A stretch of DNA of 64,000 bases, taken from positions 62,001 to 126,000 of the forward strand of contig JBGUPL010000085.1 in the NCBI GenBank assembly GCA_045130275.1. Direction: 5' to 3'. This DNA comes from F23-D06 sp045130275 (lineage in GTDB: Bacteria; Bacteroidota; Bacteroidia; Bacteroidales; WCHB1-69). A program made the position numbers and the translations under genes. Below the pieces are notes generated by a model, which was not told the origin of the DNA, ran no database searches, and worked only from the letters and a program-made list of their open reading frames with translations. Every line of letters begins with the position of its first letter. Position 1 is the first letter of the stretch. Below, in pieces: positions 49,044-56,439 of the stretch.

Positions 49044-50447
49044 ATGGGACTTTTCAATAAAAAAGAGGGCGGATTAATGGATGTCATCCGCTGTGACGAA
49101 CAAGAGTATTTGATCTGGAAATGGCGTCCTGCGGGTGCAGAACTCAATTCCACAAAAAAAGAAAATGCCATTCGTTATGGCAGCAGCTTGCGCGTGAAAG
49201 ATGGAGAAGTGGCTGTCTTTGTCTATAAACAGAATGACGGCACAATGGAGGACTTCATTGTAGGGCCGTACGACGACACTATAAAAACAGCCAACTTCCC
49301 TATCCTCACGAGCATTGTGGGATTGGGCTTTGGAGGAAGTTCCCCGTTTCAGGCGGAAGTCTATTACATCAACCTTTCGGGTGTAGTGCAAATCAAATTT
49401 GGAGTTCCCTACTTCGATGTGTTTGATCCACGCTTTTTGGATTTTGCCGTACCTATGTCCGTGCGAGGAACTATAACATTCAACATTACAGATTATAAGG
49501 CATTCATTAAATTGCATCGTCTCATCAATTTTGAGTTGGAGGATTTCAAAAAGCAAGTGAAAGATGCAGTTATCCGGTACATTAAAGGTGTTGTGACCAA
49601 CATTCCACAAGACAATGGTATCCCTGTACTGCAAATGGAAAGAAAAATTCTGGAGGTGAATGATATAGTGGCCCAATTTTTGAAGTCGAGACTTGAATCT
49701 GACTTTGGTGTGAATATGAAAGCCATTGATATTTCTGCCATTGAGCCAGACAAAGAGAGCGATGGATATAGTGAGCTCCGAAAGATTACTGCCGAACAAC
49801 AAATGAAAACTATAGAAATGCAGTCGGAGGTTAATCTGAAGAATTTGCAGGACTCGCAACGTATCAATGCCAAGAACATGGAAGAGACCTTGCGCATTCA
49901 GCGCGAAGAAGCTCAGCGGGCACAGAAGCTGCAATCCGAGCAAACTTTCATCGGTGCACATTCTATCAACCAGCAGACCGAGGTGCTTAAGCAGGCGGCC
50001 AATAATCTCGGTCAAATGGGTTCTATGGATTTGGGCAGCGGCAACAACGGAAGTGGTGGTATGAACCCCGCCGCCATGATGACGGGCATGGCCATGGGAG
50101 GTGCCATGGGCGGACAGATGGCCAGCATGATGAACAATATGGGGCAACAGATGCAGCAGGCTATGCAGCAACAGCAACCACAACAACAGCAAATGACTCC
50201 GCCACCGATGCCAGGTGCTGCCATTATATCTTATATGGTGTCGGCCAACGGGCAGCAGTTCGGCCCGTTTAACATGCAGCAGTTGCAGCAAATGGTCCAG
50301 AACGGGCAATTGACCGCCCAAACTTATGTATGGAAACAGGGGATGGCCAACTGGGAGTTGGCCGGCAATGTGCCAGAATTAGCCTCTTTGTTTGGTGCCG
50401 TTCCTCCACCGATGCCGCCCGCGCCGCCAACTCCTCCTATGCCGTAA
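49044..50447 (+). CDS. SPFH/Band 7 protein with C-terminal GYF_2 domain
   Basis: A 467-residue protein. SPFH domain at about 20-260 (YGSSLRVKDGEVAVFVYKQN, VRGTITFNITDYKAFIKLHR), like the YdjI or virion-core-protein-like group; a coiled coil at about 245-300 (ITAEQQMKTIEMQSEVNLKN); a Gly/Met/Gln-rich linker (about 320-395); and a GYF_2 domain (about 398-455: GQQFGPFNMQQLQQMVQNGQ, YVWKQGMANWELA), ending in a proline-rich tail. SPFH proteins form ring or lattice scaffolds on membranes; GYF_2 modules bind proline-rich peptides. No N-terminal membrane helix is seen, so membrane contact may come from partners encoded next to it. Confidence 0.87.
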   Translation: MGLFNKKEGGLMDVIRCDEQEYLIWKWRPAGAELNSTKKENAIRYGSSLRVKDGEVAVFVYKQNDGTMEDFIVGPYDDTIKTANFPILTSIVGLGFGGSSPFQAEVYYINLSGVVQIKFGVPYFDVFDPRFLDFAVPMSVRGTITFNITDYKAFIKLHRLINFELEDFKKQVKDAVIRYIKGVVTNIPQDNGIPVLQMERKILEVNDIVAQFLKSRLESDFGVNMKAIDISAIEPDKESDGYSELRKITAEQQMKTIEMQSEVNLKNLQDSQRINAKNMEETLRIQREEAQRAQKLQSEQTFIGAHSINQQTEVLKQAANNLGQMGSMDLGSGNNGSGGMNPAAMMTGMAMGGAMGGQMASMMNNMGQQMQQAMQQQQPQQQQMTPPPMPGAAIISYMVSANGQQFGPFNMQQLQQMVQNGQLTAQTYVWKQGMANWELAGNVPELASLFGAVPPPMPPAPPTPPMP

Positions 50448-50466
50448 ATAATCAAATACTAAAAAT

Positions 50467-50811
50467 ATGGAAAACAGTTTCTTTTCAATTGACAGACTAA
50501 TTGAGTTTGGTATGGGCATAGCCGTTGCCCAGCAGATGGTGCGCATGATGAACGAAAGCATGCAGAACATGTACGTTCCGGGCACTATGAATCCAATGCA
50601 ACCCTCTCCGAGCAGCATCTATTATGTGATTATGGATGGTCAGCAGTCGGGTCCCTATACGGAAAGCGAACTGGCTCGCCTGATTGGGCAGAAAAAAGTA
50701 ACCAAAGACACCTACATCTGGAAACCAGGCATGACAGACTGGCAGACCGCTGAAAGGCTCCCCGATGTGTTGCGTTTGGTAGCGTTAACCCCTGTTCCAT
50801 TCAACAAATAA
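50467..50811 (+). CDS. GYF_2-domain protein
   Basis: A 114-residue protein: a short N-terminal helix (FFSIDRLIEFGMGIAVAQQM) followed by a GYF_2 domain (about 50-108: YYVIMDGQQSGPYTESELAR, YIWKPGMTDWQTAERL). It is closely related to the C-terminal domain of the SPFH protein just upstream and was probably derived from it or shares its ligand, possibly the proline-rich tail of that protein. No membrane helix is strong enough to call. Nineteen bases after the SPFH gene, 9 before the next. Confidence 0.82.
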   Translation: MENSFFSIDRLIEFGMGIAVAQQMVRMMNESMQNMYVPGTMNPMQPSPSSIYYVIMDGQQSGPYTESELARLIGQKKVTKDTYIWKPGMTDWQTAERLPDVLRLVALTPVPFNK

Positions 50812-50820
50812 TGTAAGGTT

Positions 50821-51168
50821 ATGAAAGTAAATACCCTATACAGCATCATTGCTGTTGCTATTGCTGCTTTGATAGCATACGGCATCTATTCCTTTTGCCG
50901 TAGCGAGAACGAGGTTATTTTGGCTATTGGCAGTTTCCTGTTCATTGGCTTCCCGTTGTTCTTGGAAATGGGCGTTAGCAGCCCTGCCAAACGAAGTTCC
51001 GCCAACATGAAAGTGCTGGCGGTGGTTTTCTTTCTTATTGCGCTGGTGGTCAACATTTTGTTTGCCTGCCTGTCGCACTTTTCGACACCCTTATACATCA
51101 TTATCAACGGCATCACCGTTTTGGTGTTCTTCCTGATTTATCATAGTATCTATTCTACAAAACAATAA
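50821..51168 (+). CDS. small four-helix membrane protein
   Basis: A 115-residue protein with four hydrophobic segments (about 7-25, 32-50, 62-82, 89-110) and a short charged loop (SSPAKRSSANMK). No family recognised. Its position directly after the GYF_2 gene suggests it belongs to the same operon and could be the membrane anchor for the SPFH/GYF proteins. Confidence 0.72.
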   Translation: MKVNTLYSIIAVAIAALIAYGIYSFCRSENEVILAIGSFLFIGFPLFLEMGVSSPAKRSSANMKVLAVVFFLIALVVNILFACLSHFSTPLYIIINGITVLVFFLIYHSIYSTKQ

Positions 51169-51230
51169 AGATAACGAGAAAGCCGATTCGCGTGAAAGGA
51201 GGTAGGCGGAACTGTACGAAAATAAAGAAT

Positions 51231-53273
51231 ATGAAAAAAATATCAGTATTTATTATTTTGCTCTCAGTCTTTTTTAATGGTATTATTGCTCAAGAACTCA
51301 AAACCTTTCACAAATTATGCCCTTCGTGTGAGGAAAACCCAAATGTGACAATGACTGGATATGAAGATGAATTCGGCAATATCATCCGACATGGACAGCT
51401 GATATATGTGTATGGAGATACCGTTATTTCTATTAATGATATAGGAAAGGGTGATGCCGCTCAACGAATAAAGGAATACAAGAATGTCACAATGAATTTT
51501 TCAAATGGAAAAATAGATGGTCCGGTTAACGCTTTTTTCACTCAAAAGAACAGTGGCCTAAATGGAGAGTGGAAAGCAGCACTTCTGTATAAAAATGGAT
51601 CTTTTGTGAGTGTTGATGCAACAGGATCTGACAGGGACACGCGTGCCGTTGCCAAAATAACTCAAAAAGGTAATATCGTTGTTGGTCCTTTTGAGGTTTT
51701 GACATTAGAGAGGAGCCCTTATAACAAATTTGACACAATTGATTATTATGTCGGCGAGTTTGACACAAATGGTTTAGCCACAGGAAAATGGAGAATTAAA
51801 GGGAGTGGTGCTCGCTTTGTTTCTAACGGAGAACAGTTAGGGAATGTATTATACTTTTACCAAGGATATTGCATTGGGAATTCCATGGAAGGGAAAGATT
51901 TGGCCATTAAATATTTCATCGAAAAAAATATCGATATTGAGGACTTACACAATCATGGATTCTACACTATAGGTGATATTGAGATTCCTGCTGGATACTA
52001 TGGGAAACTATACCCCGCTAACTCGATTATGGAGAATGTTTTTAAAAATGTCAAGACCCGTTGGGAGCATACACTTTTTGGATTTGCGAGTTCGAGTAAG
52101 ATAAATATGCGTCTGGAGGACAATGTTGTCGTTAAGCCTTTTAAAGACGGTATTATGAAAGTGAACTATAGCTTTAATGTGATGTCAGAAGACATGTACA
52201 ATACCATTTATGACAATTTTTCCCAAAGATGTGGTGTCCAATATAATAATAATGACGGACTCGTATATAAAATTAAATCTGCAACAATAAAATATGACGA
52301 ATTGTTACATAATTATTATGTACTAAAAGCAGATAATGTGACACGTCTGTATGTGCCTGGTAGTCATAGATCAGATTTTTTCTCTCTTATTGATTACATC
52401 AATATCAAGTATTTTCTGTCATTAGGCGCTGGATACAGTTTTGACTCTAAGGCAGGTAAATATAAAATCGAAGATAAAGGTTTAGCATTGCGTTCATTGT
52501 ATATTGAAGATAGTTTGTTTACAATAATCAATGATTTTATTGTTAATGACATTCAAACGTGCTTTAATAAAGCATTTGAAAATAAACCACAAAAATATAT
52601 TTTTGACAAACCAACACTTGTAGGGATTTCAAAAGATGGCAAATCTATGTGGAAAATAAATGCCAAGGAGGAAAATCCGGCTGACGAAATGGATAATTTG
52701 ATAATGAATATCGGTTGCGAATGTGGATTCGAAGTCAAACCTCTGTTATTATCAGATAAATTTATAGAAAAATGGGATGCAAATTGTTCATTGTCAATGG
52801 AAAAATCAAAAAAATATAAAACTCCTAAGGATAATAAACGCTTAGATTATATTCGTAATCGAATAAGTAAAGGCGGGTACACATACTATCAAGATGACAA
52901 GGGTTACACTATTAACAACGGCGATGTTTTTATGAGGTTAACACCTGAAGAAAAACAATATATTGACAATGAGGTGTTTAAAGTGTGTCGTAATGTACTC
53001 ACAGAATATTTAACAACGTTAAAAAAAGCGAAGCCAGATAAAGTTCCTGAGAACATACGAGATTTTTTGCCAATCAAGGATTTCGAAATTTTGGACTTCT
53101 CTTCGGAATTGGACAAAGGATATGTGATAGGAACTTTCAAGTTCACGAAACAAGTTGGAAAAAAATCTGAAACAGAAACATATAAAACCGATATAAAAAT
53201 CGTTTTTGATCCTTTTAAGGGATTTATAGTGTCAGAAAGTTCGTTAGTGTTTGGAAACTGTAAGAAAATGTAA
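51231..53273 (+). CDS. large exported protein of unknown function with MORN-like start
   Basis: A 680-residue protein with signal peptide MKKISVFIILLSVFFNGIIA|Q. The first 200 residues carry toxin-like MORN/antitoxin-repeat patterns (DEFGNIIRHGQLIYVYGD, NGKIDGPVNAF, LNGEWKAALLYKNGSF, GKWRIKGSG). The rest (about 250-680) has no recognised fold, with few Cys and no T9SS signal. It is clearly AT-richer than the flanking genes. Start at the ATG 51231 because the signal peptide begins there; a longer frame adds 13 residues. The gap upstream holds AAAGGAGGT, an unusually good Shine-Dalgarno-like run, but 24 nt from the ATG. Confidence 0.75.
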   Translation: MKKISVFIILLSVFFNGIIAQELKTFHKLCPSCEENPNVTMTGYEDEFGNIIRHGQLIYVYGDTVISINDIGKGDAAQRIKEYKNVTMNFSNGKIDGPVNAFFTQKNSGLNGEWKAALLYKNGSFVSVDATGSDRDTRAVAKITQKGNIVVGPFEVLTLERSPYNKFDTIDYYVGEFDTNGLATGKWRIKGSGARFVSNGEQLGNVLYFYQGYCIGNSMEGKDLAIKYFIEKNIDIEDLHNHGFYTIGDIEIPAGYYGKLYPANSIMENVFKNVKTRWEHTLFGFASSSKINMRLEDNVVVKPFKDGIMKVNYSFNVMSEDMYNTIYDNFSQRCGVQYNNNDGLVYKIKSATIKYDELLHNYYVLKADNVTRLYVPGSHRSDFFSLIDYINIKYFLSLGAGYSFDSKAGKYKIEDKGLALRSLYIEDSLFTIINDFIVNDIQTCFNKAFENKPQKYIFDKPTLVGISKDGKSMWKINAKEENPADEMDNLIMNIGCECGFEVKPLLLSDKFIEKWDANCSLSMEKSKKYKTPKDNKRLDYIRNRISKGGYTYYQDDKGYTINNGDVFMRLTPEEKQYIDNEVFKVCRNVLTEYLTTLKKAKPDKVPENIRDFLPIKDFEILDFSSELDKGYVIGTFKFTKQVGKKSETETYKTDIKIVFDPFKGFIVSESSLVFGNCKKM

Positions 53274-53305
53274 AGTAATCCAGCGGATTTGAAAAGATGG
53301 AACAA

Positions 53306-53330
53306 GCCGAAAATCCATAACAGAGTAGGC
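53306..53330 (+). repeat. 25-bp direct repeat upstream of the nuclease gene
   Basis: gccgaaaatccataa followed by cagagtaggc. It recurs at 53981-54005 with two changes. Reading from an ATG at 53297 the repeat codes for a micro-ORF MEQAENP-stop; a weaker relative (gccga ... gtaggc) lies at 51182-51207 before the large exported protein. Confidence 0.75.
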
Positions 53331-53352
53331 GATTAAATATAAATTTGAAAGT

Positions 53353-53946
53353 ATGAAAAATCAAGAAAAATGGGGCTTTCTCAGAGAGCATTCCAGCAAG
53401 GCAACTGGAAAAGATAGTTTCACGGGGCTTCATAGAACCGGGCTGGATGAATACCTGAAAGAACTGTTCCCTAAAGAATCATGGATTCACGATAAGGCAT
53501 TCGGGAAAAGATTGGATGGAATCAACCATAGAATCCGCCCCGATTATCTTTGTGAAAAGTTAAAAATAATAGTAGAATTCGATGGGATAGATCATTATAG
53601 AAAACCATCTCAAATCCTCAAAGACCAAAACAATACAGAGACATATCAAAATAATGGTTTCAAGGTGATTCGCATTCCTTATTTCATTCAACTAACCAAT
53701 GAAGTGGTTGAGACTCTATTTGGGATTAAACACAAAAACAATTTGTTCAACCCGAACATACCCTCCTTAAGTTCGAAAGGAAGTCACTCTCCTGCATATT
53801 TGTGTCCTGCTGGATTGAAAAGAATGGCAAAAGAGTACAAAACGTTTCCTCAACAATACAAGATTAATGTCGATTCCTTGAAGAAAGAGAAAAATCTGTT
53901 TTTAACAGGAGTAGATTTACTTGAGACAGAATATAATAAATTTTAG
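53353..53946 (+). CDS. PD-(D/E)XK nuclease-like protein (Vsr/DUF559 type)
   Basis: A 197-residue protein with the nuclease core H-R-I-R-P-D-Y (D64), then IIVEFDGIDHYRK (E75, D77) and YQNNGFKVIRIPYF, the pattern of DUF559/Vsr-like and homing-type endonucleases: an acidic residue, E-x-D-G-x-x-H/Y and a following beta-strand. The C-terminal 80 residues are specific to this protein (SSKGSHSPAYLCPAGLKRMA). No methylase lies next to it. It is AT-rich and framed by 25-bp direct repeats, so it may be a mobile cassette or the effector of the neighbouring genes. Confidence 0.75.
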   Translation: MKNQEKWGFLREHSSKATGKDSFTGLHRTGLDEYLKELFPKESWIHDKAFGKRLDGINHRIRPDYLCEKLKIIVEFDGIDHYRKPSQILKDQNNTETYQNNGFKVIRIPYFIQLTNEVVETLFGIKHKNNLFNPNIPSLSSKGSHSPAYLCPAGLKRMAKEYKTFPQQYKINVDSLKKEKNLFLTGVDLLETEYNKF

Positions 53947-53980
53947 CGTAACCATTTAGCATTCAATCATGGAGGAGGAT

Positions 53981-54005
53981 GCCGAAAATCCGTGACAGAG
54001 TAGGC
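53981..54005 (+). repeat. 25-bp direct repeat downstream of the nuclease gene
   Basis: gccgaaaatccgtga followed by cagagtaggc, 675 bp after the first copy. From an ATG at 53969 it codes for MEEDAENP-stop. The two differences from the first copy are a silent change in the proline codon and TAA to TGA at the stop. Confidence 0.75.
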
Positions 54006-54035
54006 AAAAGGATTTTAAAATAATTAAATTGTATT

Positions 54036-54695
54036 ATGAATACACAAGAAGCAAATAATGCACAAATGTACGATGCACAACTTGAAAAATTAATTGATTT
54101 AGCATTGATAGATGGTACTCTTACTGACAAGAAGAAACAAATTTTGATGAAAAAAGCCGAGCAAATGGGTATTGATCTCGATGAGTTCGAAATGGTACTT
54201 GAAGCAAAACTGTATTCTAAAAACCAAGAGAATCCTAAAAAGCATAAACAATCCAACATAGATGATGAAGTTGAAGATGACGAGGAAGAAGATGACGAGG
54301 AAGAAGATGATGACGACGATTATTATGAAAAAGAATGGGAAAAACTTCATCAAGATGAGCTTTCTAACCAACAAAATACTCAAAATCGTGATTCTTCATC
54401 TACAAATAAAGAATGTGTTTATAAGGCATCTCGGATTTCGAAGGACAACACGTTATTTCCTCCTACTGTAATCTTTAATGAGAAAGGTGTTAAAGTGATA
54501 TTGCCATCTTTGCTGAGAAAAAAAGAAGGTTTCATACCATATTCTGCTATTACCGAAGTACATGTAGAAACACCATTGATTGGATTTTCAAGCATTTCCT
54601 TTGAAGGATATGGCACACGTTACAATTTGACAGGTTTTAAGAAAGACGAAGTGAACCACATGAAACGTATGATGGAGAGAAGAGAGTTCTTTTAA
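54036..54695 (+). CDS. TerB-like module fused to acidic linker and PH-like domain
   Basis: A 219-residue protein. Residues 10-55 (MYDAQLEKLIDLALIDGTLT, GIDLDEFEMVLEAKL) are clearly homologous to the start of the 48240 protein. A very acidic stretch follows (about 70-100, runs of D and E). The C-terminal part from about 130 (LFPPTVIFNEKGVKVILPSL, PLIGFSSISFEGYGTRYNLT) is homologous to the whole 55676 protein and looks like a bacterial PH-like or sporulation-type beta fold. So it links two modules of this region in one chain. No membrane helix. Function unknown. Confidence 0.78.
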   Translation: MNTQEANNAQMYDAQLEKLIDLALIDGTLTDKKKQILMKKAEQMGIDLDEFEMVLEAKLYSKNQENPKKHKQSNIDDEVEDDEEEDDEEEDDDDDYYEKEWEKLHQDELSNQQNTQNRDSSSTNKECVYKASRISKDNTLFPPTVIFNEKGVKVILPSLLRKKEGFIPYSAITEVHVETPLIGFSSISFEGYGTRYNLTGFKKDEVNHMKRMMERREFF

Positions 54696-54710
54696 AACTG
54701 TTAAACGGCA

Positions 54711-55583
54711 ATGAGTATGGAACAAATTCGTGAACTATGCCGGAAAATCACCACTAACAAGGTTTTTGAATGGAGCATCACCATAATTATCCTCACAAAT
54801 GCTTTGTTGATAGGTGTTGAAACATACGCCTATTATCCTACGGTTGCGCTCATTCAGAAAATAATATTGGGGATTTTCACCGTAGAAATCTTGTTGCGAT
54901 TTGTGGCCCGTTATAGTTTGAAAGAATTTTTCACCAACGGCTGGAACATATTTGATTTAACACTGGTGCTAATCGGTTATATTCCGGAAAACCTTTTCGC
55001 AAACGCCTCCATGATGATGGCTTTGCGGGTGCTGCGTGTATTCAGAGTGTTACGCCTTTTGAGAGCGGCCAAAGAAATCAAGTTAATCGTAACGGTGCTG
55101 ATTCGTTCCATGATTTCCATGTTCGCTAATGTTATCCTGTTCATCATTTTCATCTATTTGTTCGCTATTGTGGGTGTCAGTTTATTCAAACTTCCAGACC
55201 CTAACACTCTCACCGGGGATGAAAAAGCACACTACGAGCAATTTATGGAGCTGGCCCCCAATTCGCCATCCAATTCCCCAGATCCATTCGGTTCCCTACA
55301 TGAGGCTATGTTCACTCTTTTCCGGGAATTGACAGGAGAGGACTGGACCGACCTTCGTTATAACCACATTACCGCATACGAATGTGGGGTAATAAAGGTT
55401 AATCCTCGAATCATCACGGGATACCATGTGTGCTGGTTTGTGCTGGCTGCATTCTTGCTCCTGAATTTGGTTACAGGTGCTATTATCAACAACTACCAAA
55501 ATGTTAAGGATGAACAAGACAAACACAAGATAGATCCCCCAGAAGATGACGATGCCAATAACAATGTTAATGATAGAGAATAA
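54711..55583 (+). CDS. voltage-gated ion channel with Ca-channel-like selectivity filter
   Basis: A 290-residue single-domain six-helix channel like NaChBac. S1 about 20-36, S2 about 48-66, S3 about 78-92, S4 with arginines every third residue (R106, R109, R112, R115, R118), S5 about 138-160, pore helix and filter at 196-214 with T-G-E-D-W-T-D (208-214), S6 about 232-252 and an acidic tail. NaChBac-type sodium channels have T-L-E-S-W-A/S; acidic residues at the next position and at the last one, as here, are those that turn NavAb into a calcium channel. So Ca2+ selectivity is predicted. It begins 16 bp after the TerB/PH-like gene. Confidence 0.88.
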   Translation: MSMEQIRELCRKITTNKVFEWSITIIILTNALLIGVETYAYYPTVALIQKIILGIFTVEILLRFVARYSLKEFFTNGWNIFDLTLVLIGYIPENLFANASMMMALRVLRVFRVLRLLRAAKEIKLIVTVLIRSMISMFANVILFIIFIYLFAIVGVSLFKLPDPNTLTGDEKAHYEQFMELAPNSPSNSPDPFGSLHEAMFTLFRELTGEDWTDLRYNHITAYECGVIKVNPRIITGYHVCWFVLAAFLLLNLVTGAIINNYQNVKDEQDKHKIDPPEDDDANNNVNDRE

Positions 55584-55615
55584 CTCTTGATAGGCAGGTT
55601 AATAAGTTATAACAA

Positions 55616-55652
55616 TGTGTGGTGCGTGCAATGGTGCCGCATCACACATTTT
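55616..55652 (+). terminator. probable rho-independent terminator
   Basis: Stem tgtgtggtgcg (55616-55626) / cgcatcacaca (55638-55648) with one G.U pair, followed by tttt. It would end the accessory transcript after the channel gene. Confidence 0.5.
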
Positions 55653-55675
55653 CATGTTCTCAGAAATCAATTGTC

Positions 55676-55954
55676 ATGTACCGCCAATTCACCGCCTCGC
55701 GCGTTTCCGAATCCAACGTGCTGTTCCCGCCCACCATCATCTTCAACGATGAGGGCATCACCATCAAAACGCCGGCGCTGCTGCATCACAACACCGACTT
55801 CATCCCCTACGAGGCGGTGTCCAGCGTGATGATACACACCCCTCTCGCCGGCTTCTCCACCATCACCTTCTACGCCTACGGCCGCGAGATCCGCGCCCAC
55901 GGCTTCCTCCAACGCGAGGTGCGGGAGATGAAGGGGATAGTGGAGGGAAGGTAA
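55676..55954 (+). CDS. PH-like single-domain protein
   Basis: A 92-residue protein (MYRQFTASRVSESNVLFPPT, AVSSVMIHTPLAGFSTITFY) homologous to the C-terminal domain of the 54036 protein, sharing S-x-x-x-L-F-P-P-T-x-I-F-N and F-I-P-Y. Codon use is strongly GC-rich, unlike the AT-rich channel and TerB/PH genes next to it, so it is not a recent tandem copy. It may be the resident version beside which the accessory genes settled. No promoter box is visible; the upstream hairpin at 55616 separates it from the channel gene. Confidence 0.7.
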   Translation: MYRQFTASRVSESNVLFPPTIIFNDEGITIKTPALLHHNTDFIPYEAVSSVMIHTPLAGFSTITFYAYGREIRAHGFLQREVREMKGIVEGR

Positions 55955-56062
55955 GCGTGCCTTCCACACACGGAGGGACTGGGGGCAATAACTGTAGGAA
56001 TACGGTTTGCTCCTTGTCTAACGGTCGGTTCACCGCAACATTAGTTCCCTTGCGAGCCCGAG

Positions 56063-56158
56063 ATTCCGTTTGGCCCGTCTTGGTACCCCTTTTTCGTCGA
56101 TAAGGTGTGCGTCGCAAAGGCCTGTCGCTTTCGGCGCCACAAGGCGTCCAAACGGAAT
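56063..56158. other. long inverted repeat / candidate structured RNA
   Basis: In a 485-base gap without a convincing gene, attccgtttgg (56063-56073) pairs perfectly with ccaaacggaat (56148-56158), and cgtcttg (56076-56082) continues the helix with caaggcg (56140-56146). Inside, gcgtcg/cggcgc and aaag/cttt form a further arm. No promoter box or T-run is seen, so it could equally be a small mobile palindrome. Confidence 0.5.
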
Positions 56159-56262
56159 GGTGGTGCGCTTTCCAATAACTTCTGCGCTACCGATATCCGG
56201 TTACATATCGTCACCCTCTGCCGTTACGATAAACCCACACATCGGCAGTTGTGCGCAAGAGC

Positions 56263-56427
56263 ATGATGGAGAACGGCACCCGCCCCGACGTGGCGATGTT
56301 AGAGGCCTGGTGCCGCGGGGAGAAGCTGATGCGCAAGGGCGGGAATGCCATCGGGTTCGCGTGCTGGGCAATGATGAGTGATGAACCATTCACCGTTCCC
56401 CAAAAAATTGTATCTTTGCGCCCTTAA
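56263..56427 (+). CDS. possible small ORF or gene remnant
   Basis: A 54-codon frame beginning MMENGTRPDVAMLEAWCRGE has an amino-acid make-up unlike random sequence (MLEAWCRGEKLMRKG, IGFACWAMM) and GC-rich third positions. It runs through the trpS promoter before stopping, so at least the last dozen codons are unlikely to be real. The open frame also extends upstream without a start. No family recognised. It may be the tail of a decayed gene. Confidence 0.3.
   Translation: MMENGTRPDVAMLEAWCRGEKLMRKGGNAIGFACWAMMSDEPFTVPQKIVSLRP
56411..56418 (+). promoter_or_regulatory. -7 promoter element of trpS
   Basis: TATCTTTG followed by C, 22 nt before the ATG at 56440. Confidence 0.72.
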
Positions 56428-56439
56428 ATATTTAGGAAT

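Noticed and set aside
53353..53946. classical restriction-modification system
   Set aside because: A nuclease-like gene is present but no methyltransferase or specificity subunit lies nearby.
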